Assembly: GCF_019649055.1 (NCBI RefSeq) | Contig: NW_026570277.1 | Coordinates: 1 to 64,000 of the forward strand | Source: Paramacrobiotus metropolitanus | Taxonomy: Eukaryota; Tardigrada; Eutardigrada; Parachela; Macrobiotidae | Length of the DNA stretch: 64,000 bases | Direction of reading: 5' to 3' | Part shown: positions 43,301-54,529 of the stretch, one piece after another | How the letters are laid out: every line of letters begins with the position of its first letter | How positions within the stretch are numbered: position 1 is the first letter of the stretch | Notes under the pieces: model-generated | What the model was told of the DNA's origin: nothing | The model's input: the letters and a program-made list of their open reading frames with translations, nothing else | The model's database searches: none | Translations under genes and position numbers: made by a program

Positions 43301-45358
43301 CAGTACGACAACGTAAATTGTACACAAATCGAGCTGAACTTCGTAAAATCCAAGAGTAATTAAATAGTAACAAAGCCCATTATTATTCCATTACTAATTT
43401 TGATTATTACAAATTACTGATTAAATTGAACTATCTAATCTTACCCGTTAAAATACGCAAATTTTAACAAAACTGCACTATACATTATTTACTTATAAAC
43501 ATTTACGCAGACATTTTTCCTGAGGATTAAAATCGTAAAATAAAAAAACAGGTACTAGTACAAGTAAAAATTTCAACAAATTCCAAAAGAAATTTTTTTC
43601 TAATTGTTAAAAAAAAAAGCGGAAGTAATATAGATAAAAATATTAGCAGTACAGAATAGTAAAAAAACCACCCGAAAATCGTTCATACCATATTGGTGGC
43701 TAGACGCGGCAGGTATTTCTCCTTCTGCTGCCGATTTCCGTGGATGCGGAAAAGCGTGTTCATCAGGGTGTTCTGCACATCGCAGAAGACACTGACGGAC
43801 GGATCGACGCGGGCCAGTTCCTGGATGACCAGATTGCTGACCATGAAGGTGGAGCCGGTGCCGCCGAATTCCGGCTCAATCTCGATGCCCATCAGACCCA
43901 GCTGGAACAGCCCGTCGATAATCTCCCGCTTCATCGCCGACTTCTCGTCCATCTCCCGCACGAACGGCCGCACTTTCTCCTCGGCGAACTTCCGCACTGC
44001 AACAAGATGATTAATAACCAAAAGCGACAAAAAAACAACTGTCTTGGTACGATACAATGTAGTACAATTCAGAATATCATATGCTAATTGATGACAACTT
44101 GAAGACTCGTGTCAGGGACTTACGAAAACATCAAATAAAATAAGCAAAATTTATCGTACACAATTCATGACGTGATCTTACATTCGAACTACGGATGTGA
44201 AGAGTTCTTCTAATAAAGTTAATCTGATAAAAAAATCTATTCTAACCAGCTGATAGGGCATTTTCTAATTTAGAGCTGAAGTAAGGCCAACAGTAGAAGC
44301 CCCAAACTGAGCCAGTGTACTACGTTATACCACACACGTTACTCGTACACCATTCATACAGCGGCAGGTAGGTACTGTACTCGTACACAAATTCTGACAA
44401 ACACCAACAGGAAATTCACATACAGACACATTATAATACGTACGACACAGATCGGAATATGGGCTTTGTAATTAGTTAATTACTACATTTGATTTCCTAT
44501 TTTTTTTACACATATTATTACAGATAGCCAAGATAGGAAACCATAAACTGTTAGAAAAAGCAGCTTTAGTCAGCTTCATTGGAAAACCTTACTTAATTTA
44601 AAGACACACAAAGTAAAAAATTATGTATTACTTATAGAACAAGCAACGTTCAGTTTTTTTGAAAAAACAACATAGTAAAATTCATTTTTAACTTTTAACT
44701 ATTGCATCAACATTCAACAACAATTTTCTTCAATTCCAGCCTAAACATCGTACACTTATTATTAAATCACAAATTAATAAAGATTCCATTGTGGCACCAC
44801 GTTAATGAAAGTATAATTAAATTTTTATTTATATTCAGAAGATGCAGTATTATTTGCTATTTATTCTTACCAAGAGAAATAAAACCATTTATCAATTCAT
44901 GTCGTTCATTTATTGACGAGTATAACAACTAACGGCATGAAAAATATTATTTCTCTCGTTATTGCAGGCTCTCTCCTTTGCAACGATTATCAGACGACTT
45001 TTTCAGTATTTCCCCACCTCTTACCTATGTTCTTCATCTGCTCCTCCTCTTCCGTCAGCACCGACAACGGCCAGCGCGTCTCGTGCTGATGCTGCGCCCG
45101 CGGCTCCCCCCGCTCACTGCCCCAGTCCCCGTGGGGCGCCATGCCCGCCTTAACGTGTCCAGGGGTTAGGAAGTCATCGCCCAAGCGTTTCTCCTTCGTC
45201 ACTCCGAAATCCCCACCGGATTTCTCTTGGCGCTGCGTCTGGGTCGCGGGGAAGGCCGTGTGCAGAGCGCGTGCAGGGGTACCCAGAACCGCGCAAGGGG
45301 GCTTGCAGAAAGAGGCCAGCTGCACGGGGAGACGCAGGAGTTTGCTGGAATTCATCAT
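40379..45358 (-). CDS. ACADSB: Short/branched-chain acyl-CoA dehydrogenase, mitochondrial
   Basis: Seven minus-strand exons: 45025-45358, 43689-43996, 42967-43099, 42846-42883, 42362-42440, 41573-41712 and 40379-40795. They sum to 1449 nt, 482 residues. Phases match at every junction with GT-AG signals. The basic, Ser-rich N-terminus ([14 protein letters not shown]) looks like a mitochondrial targeting peptide. FAD- and substrate-binding motifs include [66 protein letters not shown] and the catalytic glutamate in [16 protein letters not shown]. The enzyme oxidises 2-methyl-branched and short acyl-CoAs in isoleucine catabolism, passing electrons to ETF. Length exceeds the usual 430 because of an N-terminal insertion. 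Exon 4 is only 38 nt. The symbol is assigned by orthology of motifs. Confidence 0.95.
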
Positions 45359-45359
45359 T

Positions 45360-46683
45360 GCAGAGTAAAAATGAACCAATGAGGATTAGTACAGTGGAGA
45401 CTGGAGGAGATAATGCGACTGAGACGGGAAATAATCCAACAGACAGTAGGTGACAGATTCGTTGCCCGTTGGCACTGTTTAAAGAGGTTCGAGTTTCGAC
45501 ACTACGGTTTTCGACGAGCTGCTTGCTGCTGCTGCTGAAGGTCGATCAAAAAGAGCCCAGAAATATTACACGGCGAATTTATGATGTTGCATCAAACTTG
45601 CACGTCACCTGTACAGGCTGTACGGCCGGACACGCACCAAAAAAACCGTCAAAACATGTTCTGACGTCTTTTCTATCAGCTGATCGGAAAATTAATTTTG
45701 AAAAATCAATTCTGCAAACTGCAGTGCATCACTGCATAGTGGTGAGTCCCACTGGTGAGACTGTGATGGGAGTTACACACAACTGGAATTATCGAGCAGT
45801 GCACTGGAATTGCAGATGGGGATTCCATTTCGTCGTTTCCGGTGGAATGCACAAAGCAGTGTTCAGTAAGCTGCTGTATGCATTTGGCCACTTGGCGATT
45901 TGACCGGTTAGCTTTTTTTTCTGGATTTAAGGAGTTAGCGCTTACTTTTTTCGGTTGGTCCAGCTCAGAGGTTAGCCGATTTTATTCACTTTCCATTGTC
46001 CAACTGGATATATACCAAATTCATTAGATGCATTAAAAAAAAATCTGTATCATTAAAATTATACGCATACAACTGTATACGTCAGTATAATTATCATGTA
46101 CATGTATACCGTACACGGTACATACTCTGTACATCGATGATATACGCTATGATTCTCGACTCCTTCAGGGTAAAACCGTAAAAGTATAAATAGATTTCAA
46201 CTGTTATTATAAAAACAGATTCTTTAATGTGCATATTACTGTATTTATAAATAATTTAATAATTTCCAGAACCCGAACCGGTCATACTTTAAGCGCATGC
46301 AGTTGGCTGCAATTTCAACGGCTCTTTGCTGTATTTTCGTTTAATCAATTTGATACATAAATACGCGCAATGCATAAACAAGGTGAATAGGGTACCCTAT
46401 TCACTTTGGCGTAAATACTTAATGATATTATGCACGTGTCTTATAACATTTTGATTGCTGCGTTCACTGATACACACAAACATGCACACGCACGGAATAA
46501 TTATATGCGCCGTAAAAATTTAAAAATTGTGATTGTTGTGCATGCTCACGTTTCGTACAGAAATGCAAGTTCATCGCTAGCCGCAGCTCGCAATTAAGCA
46601 CAATCGAGAAACTGCATAATTGTGCGCATGTGCAGAGTACAATATTAGGCATTTTACGAAGTACAATAATAATTGCGTATATA
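45360..46683. other. Intergenic, no supported gene
   Basis: Includes the presumed promoter of the dehydrogenase, without a TATA box. A 144-codon plus frame at 45469-45903 has no recognisable domain and overlaps no splice-supported model. It is left as unproven. Confidence 0.35.
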
Positions 46684-47440
46684 CAGCCCTGCTACACCAA
46701 GTTCGGACACTTTTGTAAATAAATTATAAAATATTCGGTTTTGCCGTCTTGTTTCACTTTTTCGACTTTTCTAGTACAACTTTTTATCGCAAATCTAGCA
46801 GTATCAAATTCGGATTGTTTTGATCTGCCACTGCCAGTAAGGAGAAAAGGTCAAATTAAAGGGATGGGGTAAGGGTCATTATCGGATTGATTATATCGGC
46901 AACTCCCGTAAAATCCCCACTCAACAGTTTCGTGCGAATGTTTTTAAAATCTTTTCAGGGACCGACAAGGTATCTGGCACGGGTTAACAAAAGCGTCTTA
47001 CGTGATTAGTGCGCTAGGTGAGCTCGAACTCGAAGGATGATCTGTCACCCATAGACTTGTATGTTAAAAGGTACCTGCCGAAGAATGGGGTTGCCTAGTG
47101 CGCTGATCGCTTTTGGAAAGATGTTAGTGCTTAAAAAAATGTTAGAAAGGGACCATTAGCAAATCGCAATACCACTTGGAAGTTCCCAATTTTCCAGAAT
47201 TTTTAAAGAATTATTGATTGAACACGATGATTTTTTCGTAAGCAGTGCGTTTTTTTAAGAAACAGTGAGAGTAAAACTTTTGCTCGCGTTCCCGACATGG
47301 TAGCTTCTTGCACAGAAACATAATTTAGAAAGTTGCTATAGATAATAATCTATCATAAAAAAATTACATTAAAGGTTTAAACGTCAACGGTCGTAGATGA
47401 GAAATATTTGTTACTGTCCGAACTTGGCCTAGCAGGGCTG
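46684..47440. mobile_element. Tc1/mariner-like non-autonomous transposon, 757 bp
   Basis: Ends CAGCCCTGCTACACCAAGTT... (46684-46709) and the reverse complement at 47415-47440 match at 24 of 26 bases. Both are flanked by TA, the Tc1/mariner target. The terminal text (CCAAGTTCGGACACTTTTG) is typical of Tc1 ends. No transposase frame remains inside. Outside, the motif ttaggcatttacgaa plus attgcgta occurs on both sides (46646 and about 47451-47510), suggesting a local duplication around the insertion. Confidence 0.75.
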
Positions 47441-47910
47441 TATTAGGCATTTACGAATTGGCGAATTAGTAATAGTTGTGTATACAGATGCAGGCGTTTT
47501 ACGAAGTAATAATTGCGTATTTTGTACTATGCTTCATGGAGATAGGTTTTTTTCTAAAAACAATAAGCAAGCTGCTAAGAAAATACTAATTTCGTACACA
47601 GAAGTACAGTATACTCGGGTATCTGCTGGATAGTGATTGTTAACTGTAAATACAGGCGTCGTTTAACGAAACAAAGCTTTGTTATATTAGAAACCATTTA
47701 TAAGCACGCTAAAATATTCAGCAGTGTAATTTAACTTTAAATGCTGCATTTGGAATTTATTATCGCTTTTCTTCCAGCTCCTTTTACAGTAGTAATCTCG
47801 GTTCCGAAATTTTCGCATACTTTTACCGGTCTGGATTTATGTAATTCCTTTATCCGGATATCCTGCCAGGTAACTAAAATTAGGTCAAGTTAACTAGAAG
47901 CCGTATACTT

Positions 47911-48292
47911 CTACATCATCAGTTTTGTAATAACATTATGCGAGTGCATTAAGCAATAACCGCATGATAATAACCGTGTATCCACAATGGCGATCTGTGG
48001 ACATTGTACTTCCGACATTGTAAACTCACTACAAATTACATTTTCCAACTGCAGTATAGTACAATTCACGAAGTCGATGTGTAGCAAAGAATCGGCGCTG
48101 TCCACGGCGTGCCAGCGTTCTGTTCTCCCATTGGCTGGACACTGTGCAAAGGTCAGCCGGCAACCGTGTAAAATTGGCGATCGCGACCGGTGATTACATG
48201 AACCACAGTGTGATGAAAACACGGCCAAGGCGAAGTCCACACACCCGCCACATAAAACAGGTTGCTGTTGAACGTGTACGGATCTGTGCAGT
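47911..48292 (-). CDS. Cysteine-rich exon, unrecognised
   Basis: After a ttttcttcgtag acceptor the minus frame runs 126 codons to TAG at 47911. It carries 14 cysteines, many in short repeats (CGGC, HCGSC, DFVNCTILQLENVICSEF, MSEVQCPQ), the look of an extracellular, disulfide-rich or solenoid-like domain. No start codon or signal peptide lies within it, so 5' exons must be upstream and were not found. Family unknown. Confidence 0.35.
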
Positions 48293-48708
48293 CTACGAAG
48301 AAAATATTTTTACGGACTAGAAAGTTGTGCTGGATTTAAACGCTTAAATTACCTCACTGTAGCATTTGATTTTGCCCGTGAACGTGTGAAAGGTCACAAA
48401 AGCATACTGCTTTTTGCCGTTTATTCCTTGATTCCGCTTTAATTCAATGTAAGTCCATTTTTATTGTCGTTGACTTTCTCAAACCAGATTCGATCGGATT
48501 ACGTGTATTATTTTACTGCCATTTATATTCCACAGAAAATAATATAATTTCGTAAATAATACAGTTATTTTGTACAGGTATGCATACGCGAGCGTGAAAT
48601 ATTTTCTTTAACATTTTTTTCTGCGGAGGCATATTATTACTATTAAACTGTATGAAAGTTAAGTAATCAGTCGTAGGTAGTTCGCAGTAACTATTCCACT
48701 GTTTTACT

Positions 48709-49160
48709 TTGCAGGTATTCGCTGTATTTTTGCCTTGGATTTCCTTACTGATTTATTCATGGGTTTATACATTTCCTCCTCTCTTCTGCCTCCCTGGATT
48801 TCGGCATTTTGCTGGTTGCTGCATCTTGATAGTTTGGAACGCGAAGTTTGCTGGGCTTTCTTGTTTGGTGTCCATGTTTACTCTACTGTCTATGCCATGT
48901 AAGTAAATAATTTCTGCGGATCGATACTTTACAAAATTATTTGTACATTGCATTAACGAAGCTATTTGTACATATGATAAAGTTTAAAATTTACAATTTT
49001 ATTGTGACTATAATTGTTGCTTAGATTATATGTGTCTGTATATAGAAAATCAGGTTCATCATATTTTATTGAAATTTTATACCTTATGCTATTGATTTAA
49101 TGATTCTCCTGCATTAATAGCGCTTTGTGATTACGTTATTCATTTTAACTTGCAGTGTGA
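48709..49160 (+). other. Possible 5' UTR exon region of the following gene
   Basis: A stretch between an acceptor (tttactttgcag at 48714) and a strong donor (CCAT before GTAAGT at 48899), and a later acceptor (aacttgcag near 49156), could be untranslated leader exons of the small gene starting at 49311. The 65-codon frame in it is hydrophobic and not supported as protein. Confidence 0.25.
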
Positions 49161-49310
49161 CGTGAACGACTCTTCTTCGCATATTCTGATTTTCCTCAAT
49201 TAAGCTCTCTTCCAATCCGAAGAAAGCTCACTACTGACCGGTGAACTGCGTTGTTCCCAAGTTGCAAATCAGCTTTTTGCCCTACTTCCAAAATCGCATC
49301 GCCACCGAGA

Positions 49311-50126
49311 ATGTCAGCCACTGCTGTTGAAATGCAGACGTCACCCGTGACCTTCCCGCTGTCCATCGGGCATCGGCTGGATACGATCCGTACTGCGGCC
49401 GAAATGAAATGGAGTTCAAAGTGAGTCTGGCACGACTAATAATTTTTTTGTGCTGCTTTATATAAACGTTTACTGTACTTAACCTAACTAAATAACTTAG
49501 TTTTTATAATCACTTTAAACGTATATATAATATTGTTTATCAATTAATTTAACGTAATTAATAATAAATTAGTTAATTTATGACAATGAAGCTTGGAATT
49601 ATTAGTATTATTGAAACCGGCTTTTTAAGATTGATATCGGTTGCCAAAAGCTTCGAACTTTTAACTTATCACGCACAGCGTGGCTGCTAAGCGCATGATT
49701 TTTATCATTGCCGTTGCATCAGCTTTTGTTTGGTAACAAGAAGACGCCTTGGCAATCTAACGAGAGCATCAAACATTGATTTTCCTTGAGAACGCAATAG
49801 ACCGTCGCCAAAAGTGTATACTGCGCGCATGACCTTCGTTACTGTGCCTGTAATCGTTGGCGTTTTGCAGTTGGTCCACGCCAGCGAGGCCGGAAGGACG
49901 AAAGGTCACTGCCGGTCAGCGCGACCGCATTCCAAAGGTCCTGCTGTCCATCGAGCGCAAACCGAAGCCCAGCGTTCCCAAGGACACCGAACGCAAACAT
50001 CCGGTTAATGAGGTCCAGCAGACACCGGAGAAGGTCACCGCCGCGAAGGATCCACAAGCCGAGGAGAAAGCTTGGGGTCCCCTGTTCAAAAGCCGCGAGC
50101 ACTTTACGGAGATGCATCTGTGCTGA
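49311..50126 (+). CDS. Small two-exon gene, 121-residue protein, unrecognised
   Basis: Exon 1 (49311-49420) starts MSATAVEMQTSPVTFPLSIG and ends at AAA before GTGAGT. Exon 2 (49871-50126) begins after cgttttgcag in matching phase and ends in TGA. The protein is hydrophilic and Lys/Pro/Glu-rich in the middle (IERKPKPSVPKDTERKHP, EEKAWGPLFKSREHFTEMHL). No signal peptide or membrane segment. NWSTPARPEGRK and the C-terminal HFTEMHLC look conserved in style, as in small cytoskeleton-associated proteins, but no family can be named. Total coding length (366 nt) is exactly in frame. Confidence 0.7.
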
Positions 50127-50513
50127 ACGGCGCTGCTTTTGCATGATTGATTTTAATTTGCAAGCCAGTTAAACTTTACTCGTATATACATAATATAGAG
50201 TATATCACTTCAAAGAGCCGGCGTATTTTTGCGGCACTTACATGTTATTTCTTCTTGTTGCGCATAATAATATCTTATTATTCTACAGTACTACTGGCTG
50301 TATCAATTATGTTCTATGAGTACAGTAATAACTATGAGCAATGTTTTACGGGAATTCATTTTTATATGTTTCCTACTTAGTTCTAAATGCATGTAACCAA
50401 TATTTCGGTGCGTGAATTAGTAATCTACATACTCTGATTATGCATACAGTACACATAATTATAATAAATACTAGCGCATCCCAATCTGTCCGGCAATAAG
50501 CACCTTTATATAA

Positions 50514-50704
50514 GGGGCGAAAGTAAACGCGTTCCACCGTTCCCCTGTACTGCTGCCGTCACCCGCCTGGAGTGTGACGTTACGGCAATACATGTGGTTA
50601 AATCTGGCGCGGTACATAAGCGCCATGTTCAGCCACAACGTCAAACTCCAGCCGGGTGACGGCAGCAGTACAGGGGAACGGTAGAACACGTTTAGTTTTG
50701 CCCC
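50514..50704. mobile_element. Foldback MITE, 191 bp, about 60-bp arms
   Basis: The arms ggggcgaaagtaaacgcgtt... (50514-50573) and the reverse complement at 50645-50704 match at roughly 90 percent, separated by about 70 bases. Both flanks are tata-containing (cctttatataa and tatattaac), consistent with a short AT target duplication. Transcripts would form a long hairpin. Confidence 0.75.
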
Positions 50705-51374
50705 TATATTAACTACATGTAGTGTATATTAACTACATCAACATAGTATACATTTTACAGACTACAGCGAATAAAATGAATGGGCGCAAAAATGTCTCGC
50801 TTGCAAAATCCGGTATGCAATACTTATCGGTACATTAACATACTGCATACAGTCATTATGCAGAACAATGGGAAGAAAACAGCAGTACCACAGAATCTCG
50901 AAAAGACAAGCCTTCTCCTCTGGTTTATCATAGAAGCATGTACGAGTAATTATAAAGAATATAAACTGCTTTGCGTAGAAATTGCATTTCTGCCAGATTA
51001 TTGCGCAATCTACAGGGCACAACCTTCGAATTTGGATCTACGGTAAATATTTAATTACAAAGTGCAGAAAGCTTAATTATTTGTAAGAAACCTTAAGTGT
51101 CACCTAGTATAATGTATGAACACATACTGTACGACAACTTACGTTAGTATTAGACTGTACAAAAACAAACCGAAAGTGCAGATAAGTTTTTCCTGTTTTT
51201 TTTTGCGTGCCACTTCAGTATACATACTCGATCTGCTGTAGTTTTTGTTTTACATATAAGCAATGATGATGTAAATTATGGAGTAAGCAAGGATTAAAAA
51301 AGTGGTACAGGAGTGGAAACGAAGAAATGAAATATAATTACATGGCAGCACTATAAGAAGGATAAAAGATCATT

Positions 51375-52309
51375 TCAACAGATACTGTCACTGGCGGAGA
51401 CATTGGGCGGAAACTGATACCCGCCGTTCATCGGCAGAAACACCGCAATAAAAATATTCGACACCAGCACCACAAAAATACAAAACGACCCGCCTAAAAA
51501 GGCCAGTTTCCGCAGCGTCTTATACGTCTTGTCCTCTTCACTCTCCCACCAGTAAGCTAATAGAAAGCAACCGGTCGCCGCGATTTGCAGTACAATAGAA
51601 AGCATAAGGAGGGTAAAGGTGAAGCACCTGAACGGATGATACGGCACTTGCAGTAGTTCGCGCAGCTGCCCGGCATTGGACGTCAAGAGCGCCACGTCCA
51701 TTATACCGAGAATCACGCGTTTGGCGGCCAGTGTGGCGGAGCCCGGGTTCTTGGCCGGCTCTTCGTCATCCGGCTGCAAAGCGTCATTTTCATCCTGCAC
51801 AAAAGCACGAGAAAACTTGATTTTAATCGTTTTGTAATGAAGACCAGCTAGTTACTCATACTGAGATTCTGCTTGAAGCTTCGTACTGCTTCGCACTGAA
51901 CGCAAAATAAAATTACTAAAGACGCAGTAAATTTCTGAAGCTTTCAAAGTACAGTACAAACCGGAATGCCGTTCGACCGCAGATGCAGCTTTTTCACGGT
52001 TTTCATATGTGTGACTTCGGTGGCTTCCGGAATGGGTTCCAGTTCGTCGGATGCTGGAGGACCCTGTATGGCGTGCAGTGTGATTCGTTCCTGTTGAAAA
52101 ATGGCATAGGCTTTGTTGGGTTACAAGATTTACTAGGTTCTGCGCAATTAAATTTCCGTTGCGCATAATACGTGTACGTGAAAATGTCTTAAAACTTGGC
52201 ATATTCACACTTGTACAGAATCAGTTTTAAATAAGAGTACCTCGTTTTCAACATATCCTTTATTGGTATAGTTGGATTTGCCGCAAGTACGTGGATCAAG
52301 TACAGCCAT
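51375..52309 (-). CDS. Ninjurin family protein, 205 residues, three exons
   Basis: Exons 52241-52309, 51962-52090 and 51375-51794 join in phase 0 (GAG before GTACTC; ttttcaacag; CCG before GTTTGT; cttttgtgcag). The N-terminal 105 residues are hydrophilic and acidic (PPASDELEPIPEATE, DDEEPAKNPG). The ninjurin core follows: AAKRVILGIMDVALLTSNAG then QLRELL, the conserved amphipathic-helix region. Two membrane helices come next (TLLMLSIVLQIAATGCFLLA and FCIFVVLVSNIFIAVF). Ninjurins are plasma-membrane proteins; NINJ1 oligomerises to rupture membranes during lytic death, and other members act in adhesion. Which paralogue this is cannot be said. Confidence 0.9.
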
Positions 52310-53299
52310 TGTGGACAGTATTTACACTGGGTTTAAAGCAGCTTTTGAGGATATCCTCGGAATCATCCAGCTTTGAAACAGAAGAAGTGCTTGCTACGAA
52401 TAACACCTAGCTGTGTTAGCAATTCGGCGAATATGCAAGGGAATCCAGCATGAAATGTACCCAGGATAAACACTCGGTCAAAAAAGTGCTTTAATAGTTC
52501 TCGAAGATGAAAGTACCGACAGTAGCCAGTTTAAATTATAACAAAAATACAAGAGTTACACAAAAAAATCGGTAAATAGGAAATTATTACTCTGTTGATC
52601 GTTACAAATGCGGTAAGCGCGAGGAAATTTTCAGTGAGGCAAAGTATAAACACACATGGACATTCTGTACAAGTAGAAGGTAAATCAGCGTTTATACACA
52701 CAAACCACTGACATTAAAATTAATAGACCATAGATAATAACACATCAACCATTGAAGTATGTACTTATAATCAAACGCCTCTTATCAGTTTCGCGGTGAT
52801 ACAGTAGATCGCACGTTGACCGATAGGCCTAGGGGACCTCAATATCGTACATGTTGACATATGCAATATTAAATACAAATAATGAATACAATAATTATAC
52901 AAATTGTATATCGCGAAGGACTCCGATTTCGAGAACTGTATCGGCTAACACCGGTCGGATTAATCTCATGGTAAGTAACTACAATAAATACGTATTTACG
53001 TATTATAAAATAGCTGATCAGATATCAAGAAGGTGCATATGGCTGTGTAAAGGTAATAACGCTGGCTATTTTACGGCATGACTGTAATATGTCCTACAGA
53101 AATAATAAAATTAATGTACAAGTACAACGAGTACAGTAGTACGTGTAGTTCAACAGTTATATCCTCATGCCTTGTCAACGTTAGCAAAACTAGTTCAAAT
53201 ACGAAGCAAAATTTAGTTTAACGTTCCCCTTGACGTTCAGGGCTCACGAAATCGGAAATCGTGGTTGCATCGAGTACGCTGCTTTGCTCTGCAGCAGCA
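52310..53299. other. Intergenic, no supported gene
   Basis: Probably contains the ninjurin promoter at its left edge. No repeat structure or coding exon seen. Confidence 0.4.
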
Positions 53300-54007
53300 T
53301 TATTTTTTTCGAGGGCGTTCCAACGGTTGTTTGAGCCGGAGGCGAGTACAAATCCGGCAATCAGTCAGCGCGCAGGTTTTCCAATGATAGAGGATTTCAA
53401 AGGATGAGGCACAGTGCGGCACTATAAAAAAGCAGTAGTATTCAAAATATTCAGCCTTTCGCTCCGGTGTACGGAAAATGAGGTCTTCACTCAGATTTAT
53501 TAGGTAGTCCGTAGTCATGCACTATTTCTGATACGCTATATAGTACTTTTTAAAAAATTTCGCTGACACTTTTCGATAGTTTGTAAAATATGCAGGAAAT
53601 GTCAGATATGTACTCCCATCCAGTTCTATCGTGAAAAATCACCTGTACATGTCTCTCGATATTGTTAAATTCAAAATTTACTTATAACGAAATCAAATAA
53701 ACTGTTTGACAGGAGAATAATTTCCATCCAGATTGTATTTCTGGTTTCTTACCAATGCACAATCTGCGAGCGGTACACTGTTTCATATGGGCGCAGACAT
53801 TTTGGAATGTTTGACAGTGCGGAATCGCGCATCCAGATTTTTCAGGGGTGCCATCGCCCTCCCCCTGCGCATCTTTTTGCAGGCATTTATGCGCATGTAA
53901 CAGCAATACCAGATGTTGTTGGATTATCTTGATCCTCTCTGTAAAACAAACCACAAAAATTCAAGCCAAACCAGGCATGGAACAGAACCTATCGGCGTGC
54001 GTGTCAT
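53300..54007 (-). CDS. TAZ zinc-finger-only protein, 108 residues
   Basis: Exons 53989-54007 (19 nt), 53753-53938 and 53300-53421 sum to 327 nt in frame. Exon 1 is the least certain. The protein is MTRTPI followed at once by a TAZ domain: IQQHLVLLLHAHKC, SGCAIPHC, HMKQCTARRLC, VPHCASSFEILYHWKTC, TDCRIC. This gives the three H-C-C-C zinc sites of the CBP/p300 TAZ1 fold. TAZ domains bind short activation-domain helices of transcription factors. The CBP/p300 acetyltransferase, bromodomain and KIX parts are absent; only a basic tail (LKQPLERPRKK) follows. A stand-alone TAZ protein could compete with CBP for activators; further upstream exons cannot be excluded. Confidence 0.8.
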
Positions 54008-54009
54008 TC

Positions 54010-54529
54010 GCGCTGTGACCTTCTAGCACTATCCGTAAACAGCAGGTATCCTCTTGAAAAAATTAAGCGAAGGTAAACAAGAAATTTTTAATTTATCTTC
54101 AACGCTCAGGCGTTTTACAGACAGATAGGTGTATTTTCTTGTTAACTACAGATGCGCTTACGAAGTATCTGTATTTTCGTGATGCTGGAATCTGATCCGA
54201 GCACAGTACGCGTCAACACAAAAGACTCCGCTATTTATCAAAAATTTATGTTTCAGAATAAGCATATGTAAGATATCTAAATCAGGAACAACCGACCCGC
54301 AGGAGCTAACAAACGAAAACCACTGGGATCCGTTGGATTTTCTGGATCCGATTTGGATGCCATAACTAACGAAAGCACTGAATGCAGCAACCAAATCCAA
54401 AACAAAAGTAAAATTTAAACTGAAGACCTTAACTGCTTCCGCCTGAAATGTATTTTATTGATAAACGACGGCAGAGTACAAATCAATAAACATTTACAAG
54501 TTAACCAAACAATGAAAAAAGATTAATTA
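54010..54529. other. Intergenic and LINE 3' flank
   Basis: An 80-codon minus frame here lacks splice or domain support. The right part is the 3' trailer of the LINE on the minus strand. Confidence 0.35.

Noticed and set aside
45469-45903. 144-codon plus frame downstream of the dehydrogenase promoter region
   Set aside because: No recognisable domain, unusual composition changes along its length, and no splice or promoter support.
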